NCBI RefSeq assembly: GCF_004745505.1
Contig: NZ_RKLX01000001.1
Span: 1-64,000 of the forward strand
Source: Levilactobacillus suantsaiihabitans
Lineage (GTDB): Bacteria; Bacillota; Bacilli; Lactobacillales; Lactobacillaceae
Direction: 5' to 3'
Length of the DNA: 64,000 nucleotides
The number at the start of each line of letters is the position of its first letter. Position 1 is the stretch's first letter. A program made the translations under genes and the position numbers. The notes under the pieces were generated by a model. The model was not told where the DNA came from, ran no database searches, and saw nothing but the letters and a program-made list of their open reading frames with translations. Positions 59,400 through 64,000 of this stretch are shown piece by piece.

Positions 59400-59905
59400 C
59401 TGACCAACACGAGTAGTGGCGTTCAACTACTAATCGTAGCCGAGAGTGGAGCGAAACAGCGCTCAGCCGTGGGATTCACTTAGCGGTGCCCTTTGCCGGT
59501 TAGGGAACGGCGTCTTTGAGACGCGGGCTTCGGCCCAAAGCGAAGGTCGAGACCGCCCTTTGGCTCGGCCTGTCCGCCACCGCGTTCCGGCGTTAATTTC
59601 GCGTAACGGCACGGCGGCCAGCTCCAGCCACCCCTGCCTGTCCACCATTACGGCAGACGACCAGTACACTACTGGCTGACCAACACAACTGGTAATGGTC
59701 ACCCACCAGTCGTAGCCGAGAGTGAAGCGAAATCTAGGCTCAGCCGGGGAATTTGCCAGTGGGCTTTGCTGGCAAATTGGTGACTTTGAGACGTGCTTTC
59801 CGGCTCAAAGCAAGGACTGAGACCGGGCTTTGGCTCAGGCCGTCCTCCCCCAGCGCTCCAGCCTAGACTTTCGCGCAACGGCAAGGCGGCCAGCCTCATC
59901 CACTG
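59400..59905 (-). repeat. Dispersed structured element, locus 18: two tandem module A copies
   Basis: Core 59450-59604 has P3 GTTCCCTAACCGGC with CACCGCTAAGTGAA, which is imperfect. Core 59727-59876 is A-prime: closing helix GCGAAATCTAGGCT with AGCCTAGACTTTCGC, P1 CTGAG with CTCAG, and P3 AATTTGCCAGC with ACTGGCAAATT. Both carry the same linker (ggctgaccaacac..gtagccgagagtg) on their left. 59266-59400 is unexplained intergenic DNA. Confidence 0.85.
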
Positions 59906-59925
59906 TCGCCCCACCGTCCACCAAC

Positions 59926-60921
59926 TTAGTGTTGGTCGGACAGTGAGGTGCTGTGGACGGGGCCGCGGCGGTCCGGGAAGTAGCGCATCATGATGTCGCG
60001 CACCGCTACCGGCGCCTCACCATACCCCGTCGCAATCAGCGGCTGTTTGCCTGGATAGCTAACGCCGTCGCCAATCGCGTAGATGCCGGGCACGCTGGTG
60101 GCCATGGTCGAATCCACCGCAATCAGCCGGTGATTCTCCGCCAAGTCAACGTCCCAGGCATCTAACACGTGGTGGTCCGCCGTAAAGCCGTAGCTGACGA
60201 CCAAATCATCGACCGTCGCTTGAGCCATTTCAGCTGACGAACCGACTTGTTTCAAGGTCACGGCTAAGCGGTCATCGTTGGTTGCCTGCAGGTCGCGAAT
60301 CAAAAACGGCGTCTGCACGGTCACCGAGGAGGCCCGCAACAGGTCGACCATGTGCGGTAAGCCTCGGAATTGGTCGCGGCGGTGCAGCAGCGTGACCGAT
60401 TTAGCCACCTTCTCCAACATCAAGGCCTGGTCGATGGCCGCGTCGCCCCCGCCGGCCACCATGACGTCGTGGCCGCGGAAATGGTCCAGGTCGCGGACGC
60501 TGTAAAATAGGTGACTGTCTTCAAAGTCAGCGACGTTGTTCACATTGAGTTTTCGGGGGGTAAAGGCACCGTTGCCGACCGCAATGATCACGGCGCGGCT
60601 CTGCGTCGTCCCGGCCGCGGTGGTGATGGCAAATCCGTCATCAGTAGCCGTGACGTTGGTGACCGCTTGGCCCGTCTTGATGGTCAACGGAAATTGGTCC
60701 AGTTGCCGTTGCTGGTTCGCAATCAGGTCTCGGCCACTGACGGCCGGAAAACCAGCGACGTCTAGAATCGTTTTCTCTGGATACAAGGCGTTGACCTGAC
60801 CGCCGAGTTCAGCGAGGCTTTCGACCAGCTGAGTCTTGGCGTTGTTCATGCCGGCGTAAAAGGCGGCGAACATCCCGGCCGGGCCGCCACCAATAATCGT
60901 AATATCATAAGTCTCTGTCAT
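59926..60921 (-). CDS. Ferredoxin/flavodoxin-NADP reductase, thioredoxin-reductase-like (YumC type)
   Basis: This 331-residue flavoprotein has an FAD motif IIGGGPAGMFAAFYAG, an NADPH motif VMVAGGGDAAIDQAL and a C-terminal FAD-contacting YAIGDGVSYPGKQPLIATGYGEA. It lacks the CxxC of thioredoxin reductases, so it belongs to the YumC-type ferredoxin-NADP reductases. The ATG at 60921 is divergent from the hydrolase gene starting at 60958, with only 36 bases between. Confidence 0.92.
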   Translation of the reverse strand: MTETYDITIIGGGPAGMFAAFYAGMNNAKTQLVESLAELGGQVNALYPEKTILDVAGFPAVSGRDLIANQQRQLDQFPLTIKTGQAVTNVTATDDGFAITTAAGTTQSRAVIIAVGNGAFTPRKLNVNNVADFEDSHLFYSVRDLDHFRGHDVMVAGGGDAAIDQALMLEKVAKSVTLLHRRDQFRGLPHMVDLLRASSVTVQTPFLIRDLQATNDDRLAVTLKQVGSSAEMAQATVDDLVVSYGFTADHHVLDAWDVDLAENHRLIAVDSTMATSVPGIYAIGDGVSYPGKQPLIATGYGEAPVAVRDIMMRYFPDRRGPVHSTSLSDQH

Positions 60922-60957
60922 TTGATCTGCTCCAATCTTGTTTGGGAGGTGGCCACT

Positions 60958-61716
60958 GTGAAACACCGTCGCGGACTCACCGTATTGTTAACGACACTTT
61001 TAGTCTTGGGAAGCTTCGGGGGGTGGTGGAACGACCGCTGGGCCGTGTTGCGGTCGGTGCGGGTGCCGCAAACGCGCACGGCCACCCTCTTTTTGCCGGG
61101 GACCCACGGCGCGTGGTTATCGCTGCGCAGCATGGTGACCAGCTTGGACCGGCCCCACGTGGGCACCTTTGCCCTGACCGCGCGGGTCTCCTGGAACGGC
61201 CACGTGCACTGGCACCAACGGCGGCGGGTGGCGGCCAACAATCCGCTGGTCCCGGTCATTTTCGCCGATAATACCCACCCGCACCGGCAGGCCCGTCAGC
61301 TGACGACCGTCTTGACCCAGCTCCACCGGCGTTATGGCGTGACGCGGGTCAATTTGGTCGGGCATTCCTCGGGCGGCACGATTGCCTACGACTACCTGGC
61401 CGACCACGCGCCGGCGCCGGTGACCGTGCGGCGCATCGCTATGGTGGGTGCCGACTTTCCCGGCCGCACGCGGTTGCGCGACCACTACCCACAGCTCCAG
61501 ATTTTGAACCTGGCTGGCGTGATTGGCCGCACCGCTAACGACAGCGAGGTGCCCGTAAAGACCGTCACCCCACTGCGCCACCTGGTCGCGGGGCACGTCG
61601 GCCGCTACCAATTTGCGACCATTTCCGGGCCCGTCTGGGACACGCAACACTCCCTGCTCCACGAAAACCCGGCGCTAGACGTGCGGCTAATCCGCTATCT
61701 CTATCCGCCTAGCTGA
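60958..61716 (+). CDS. Secreted or anchored alpha/beta hydrolase (DUF915 type)
   Basis: This 252-residue protein has an N-terminal hydrophobic segment (LTVLLTTLLVLGSFGGWW), then an alpha/beta-hydrolase domain. The oxyanion region is ATLFLPGTHG, the nucleophile is in LVGHSSGGTIAYDYL and the His is in TQHSLLHENP. Related lactobacillal proteins are cell-surface lipases or esterases of unknown substrate. GTG at 60958 has GGAGG eight bases upstream. Its 3' end overlaps the prsW gene tail by 16 bases, convergent. Confidence 0.85.
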   Translation: MKHRRGLTVLLTTLLVLGSFGGWWNDRWAVLRSVRVPQTRTATLFLPGTHGAWLSLRSMVTSLDRPHVGTFALTARVSWNGHVHWHQRRRVAANNPLVPVIFADNTHPHRQARQLTTVLTQLHRRYGVTRVNLVGHSSGGTIAYDYLADHAPAPVTVRRIAMVGADFPGRTRLRDHYPQLQILNLAGVIGRTANDSEVPVKTVTPLRHLVAGHVGRYQFATISGPVWDTQHSLLHENPALDVRLIRYLYPPS

Positions 61717-62741
61717 GTGGCCTTTAAAATGCGTTGGCCTTGCAGCGTTCGGGCCTCGCGCAAACCGGCGTTGATCAGCACGAAGATGGCGACCCAGCCC
61801 ACGGCAATCAGAACCCACTGTTGCAGGTATAAAATATCCAATAAGGCAAACGGCGCGTTCCAATCCCAGATGGCGTGCAGGGCAATCGCCAGCAGGTAGA
61901 ACCGCAGAAATTTCGGCGCGACCATGTTACTCCCGGTCACCGGCTGATGGCGTTCCTTGGCCAAAATAATCGCCGCGCCCATAATGGCGGACCAAATCGT
62001 GTGGGTGCCGATAGCCTGCCAGCTGCGCATCAACAGCGTGACCAGACCATATTGCCCGGTGTAGCCGGCCGTTTCAAATACGGCAAACCCCGCCCCGATG
62101 GCCGCCCCCACCAACAGCCCATTAAAGATGTAATTCAGGTGGAACCGGTTGATGAAGTAAGCAATCACCAGCATCTTGGCGGTCTCTTCGATGAAGCCAA
62201 CGATCAACGCTGATTCCCAGGAGGTCCCATTACCGGACGGAATCAACGAGTAGAGAATCATGGTCGCAATCAGCGATAGGATGCCACCAACTAAAAAGAC
62301 CGTCATTAATTGATAGACTGAGATGTTGCGAAAGACGTTGATCTCAAAGAACATGATCAGCAACGCAAACGGCACGGTCAGCGAACCGATGAAGATCATC
62401 CCCGGCACGGCGTTGTTACTGCGAAAGACCAGAAATAGCATCGCCAGCAATACGAAGCTGGCTCCCAGCAGCGCGAAGACCCGCGAGAATAACCACGGCT
62501 TGACCGGAGCCGCCGAGACGGCTTCCAGTGATGGCGTGGTTTCCCGCGTGCCCACGATAAACAACGCCTCGGCATCGTCCAGGTCGTGGTGTTTGAAGAC
62601 CTCGGAGAACATTTGGAACAGGTGAATCTCGACCACCTTGTTCTCCCCTGTCCACTCATTCATTTCCTTCGTCGCATCATCGAGTAAATGGTTGTGATAC
62701 TCGAAGCGTTTCTTCGCTAATTTATTAACAGATTTGGCCAT
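61701..62741 (-). CDS. PrsW-family intramembrane metalloprotease
   Basis: This protein of about 346 residues has a soluble N-terminal part (1-80) and eight to nine helices. The PrsW motifs are GFIEETAKMLVIAYF (EExxK), FAVFETAGY, and the two His sites THTIWSAIMGAAI and ALHAIWDWNAPF. PrsW of Bacillus starts the cleavage of an anti-sigma factor in envelope stress. No anti-sigma gene lies nearby. The ATG at 62741 follows GAGGGGGG. Confidence 0.9.
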   Translation of the reverse strand: MAKSVNKLAKKRFEYHNHLLDDATKEMNEWTGENKVVEIHLFQMFSEVFKHHDLDDAEALFIVGTRETTPSLEAVSAAPVKPWLFSRVFALLGASFVLLAMLFLVFRSNNAVPGMIFIGSLTVPFALLIMFFEINVFRNISVYQLMTVFLVGGILSLIATMILYSLIPSGNGTSWESALIVGFIEETAKMLVIAYFINRFHLNYIFNGLLVGAAIGAGFAVFETAGYTGQYGLVTLLMRSWQAIGTHTIWSAIMGAAIILAKERHQPVTGSNMVAPKFLRFYLLAIALHAIWDWNAPFALLDILYLQQWVLIAVGWVAIFVLINAGLREARTLQGQRILKATQLGG

Positions 62742-62990
62742 AGCTGGCCCCCCTCTTTGACCCGGTGACCCGTCCCAACTGGGGGGGCCGGCCACCGGTG
62801 TGTAAAAAATTTAAATTTTTTTAATGACGGCAATCACGGCTGATGTAAGCGATTTAAACAGCGATACACGGGTGCGTAAAACGCTTTACTCAAGCCCTTC
62901 CGAGCGCCTCATGAGGGGTCAATTTGACCGCTCAGTTAGCCTCTTCATTTTACCGTGAACGGCTATTTGCTTCAACTTGGTGACGACGTG
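62742..62990. other. Divergent region before the nucleoside hydrolase gene
   Basis: CCGGTGACC at 62761-62769 and CCACCGG at 62791-62797 could form a hairpin over the prsW upstream region. No ORF or module of the dispersed repeat is seen. Confidence 0.35.
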
Positions 62991-62994
62991 AGCT

Positions 62995-63022
62995 TGCTAA
63001 ATGTAACCAGTTACATTATAGT
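62995..63022 (+). promoter_or_regulatory. Promoter of the nucleoside hydrolase gene with palindromic operator in its spacer
   Basis: -35 TTGCTA (62995-63000), then ATGTAAC-CA-GTTACAT (63001-63016), then -10 TATAGT (63017-63022). The palindrome fills the 16-base spacer exactly, so a bound repressor would block RNA polymerase. The regulator is not in the window. Confidence 0.65.
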
Positions 63023-63073
63023 TAAAGATGGAATTTAACCTAAAACTTTACTCAAAGGGGAGACACTCTTATC

Positions 63074-64000
63074 ATGGCAAAACGTAAAATGATTTTGGAC
63101 TTGGATACTGGGATTGACGATTCTCTTGCAATCGCTTACGCATTAGGTGCACCTGATGTTGACTTAATCGGGATCGTTGGTTCTTACGGCAACGTGGTCG
63201 TTGAAGAAGGCGGCAAGAACGCGTTGAAGATTTTGGAATTGTTGGGCCACACCGACATCCCCGTATACTTAGGCGAAAGTCACTCCTCAACCTCTGATCA
63301 CTTCGACCGGATGGAAGTTAGTGCAAACATTCACGGTCAAAACGGGATCGGTGAAGTGGAACTGCCAGAACCAACGCGGCCACTCGAAAAGGAATCCGGT
63401 GTTGATTTCTTAATCGAAGCTGCCCACAAATACGGCAAGGACCTGACCTTAGTGCCAACCGGCCCAATGACCAACCTGGCCGCTGCCTTGAAGAAGGCCC
63501 CAGAAATTGCCAACGAAATCGGCAACATGACCTTCATGGGTGGTGCCTTGACCATGCCTGGGAACGTTACCCCATTTGCTGAAGCCAACATCAACCAAGA
63601 TGCCGAAGCGGCCAACGCCGTTTTGACCAGCCCACTGCACTCAACGATGGTCGGCTTGGATGTCACACTGCGGACCCTCTTGACCAAGAAGGAAACCCAA
63701 CAATGGCGTGACCTCGGGACTGTTGCCGGTGAAAAATTTGCCGACATCGTAGACTACTACATCGAAGCCTACAAGCAATTCAACGACAACCTGGGTGGCT
63801 GTGCATTGCATGACCCACTGGCTGTTGGGGTGGCTTTGGACCCTAGCTTCGTTACGACGATCGACTTGAACATGGTCGTAAACTACAACAAGGAAACTTA
63901 TGGCCGGACGATCGGTGACGACAACCGCTTGAACGAACCAACCAACGTCAAGGTTTCTGTCATGGTCGACAAGGACCGTTACCTCAAGGTCTTCATGGAC
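63074..64000 (+). CDS. Inosine/uridine-preferring nucleoside hydrolase (3' end outside window)
   Basis: 309 codons are visible without a stop. The calcium-binding motif DLDTGIDDSLAI is at residues 9-20. NIHGQNGIGE lines the ribose pocket. TLVPTGPMTNLAAAL and CALHDPLAVGVALDPS carry the later conserved residues, with the catalytic His in LHDPLA. It hydrolyses ribonucleosides to base and ribose in the cytoplasm. The usual family length is about 310-330, so only a short tail is missing. AAAGGGGAG precedes the ATG. Confidence 0.93.
   Translation, partial: MAKRKMILDLDTGIDDSLAIAYALGAPDVDLIGIVGSYGNVVVEEGGKNALKILELLGHTDIPVYLGESHSSTSDHFDRMEVSANIHGQNGIGEVELPEPTRPLEKESGVDFLIEAAHKYGKDLTLVPTGPMTNLAAALKKAPEIANEIGNMTFMGGALTMPGNVTPFAEANINQDAEAANAVLTSPLHSTMVGLDVTLRTLLTKKETQQWRDLGTVAGEKFADIVDYYIEAYKQFNDNLGGCALHDPLAVGVALDPSFVTTIDLNMVVNYNKETYGRTIGDDNRLNEPTNVKVSVMVDKDRYLKVFMD

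Overview
The window looks like a chromosome segment of a fairly GC-rich lactic acid bacterium of the family Lactobacillaceae. The evidence is the gene set: an oligopeptide importer with two OppA paralogues, the peptidases PepX and PepI, LtaS, a choloylglycine hydrolase, an acetoin reductase, PrsW, DegV, COG2984-type ABC importers and an ISL3 end. Strong AGGAGG-type ribosome sites support it. I cannot fix the genus. Levilactobacillus or a related heterofermentative or plantarum-like genus would fit. I see no rRNA, tRNA, CRISPR array, prophage or replication origin.

Layout. 1-272 is the end of an ISL3-type insertion sequence. 812-9364 holds the oligopeptide importer oppA-oppB-oppC-oppD-oppF (minus strand) and a second, orphan oppA. 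9694-10971 is hflX. 12022-14931 is a polar amino-acid (glutamine-type) ABC operon. 16118-19285 holds a membrane protein, a Ser/Thr-rich surface protein, a Fur-family regulator and a nucleotide-kinase/NUDIX pair. 19997-25881 holds an amino-acid permease, pepX and pepI, which with Opp form a peptide-to-proline/amino-acid supply route. 26167-29703 holds an L,D-transpeptidase, an ABC-F protein, a VOC protein and a CPBP protease. 30368-38704 carries two divergent paralogous COG2984-type ABC importers flanking degV. 39154-47378 holds miscellaneous metabolic and envelope genes. 47581-54710 holds an MMPL exporter, a PadR-MFS pair, an AT-rich ATPase gene and a MerR gene. 54919-62741 holds a NlpC/P60 hydrolase, two small enzymes, ltaS, a ferredoxin-NADP reductase, an alpha/beta hydrolase and PrsW. 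The right edge is an incomplete nucleoside hydrolase gene.

Two things stand out. First, almost every long intergenic gap is filled by one family of dispersed, non-coding, highly structured repeats. Module A is about 165 nt: a long closing helix around three hairpins. Module B is about 185 nt with a closing helix and internal hairpins. The helices keep pairing although their sequences differ completely between copies, so the structure itself appears to be, or to have been, under selection. Some copies are bounded by imperfect inverted ends, which suggests a small non-autonomous mobile element. I do not recognise it as a named family.

Second, each COG2984-type importer has a leader with a good promoter, a Shine-Dalgarno site and a tiny ORF: MQLHYRTHLNSQFAFSFFFR (Phe-rich, minus strand 33311-33373) and MQLSSIELNGRWQSR (one Trp, plus strand 35355-35402). 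Each is followed by a relay of mutually exclusive helices ending in an intrinsic terminator. This is the signature of ribosome-mediated attenuation, which is unusual in a bacterial group that normally uses T-boxes. It suggests that the two importers respond to phenylalanine and tryptophan.
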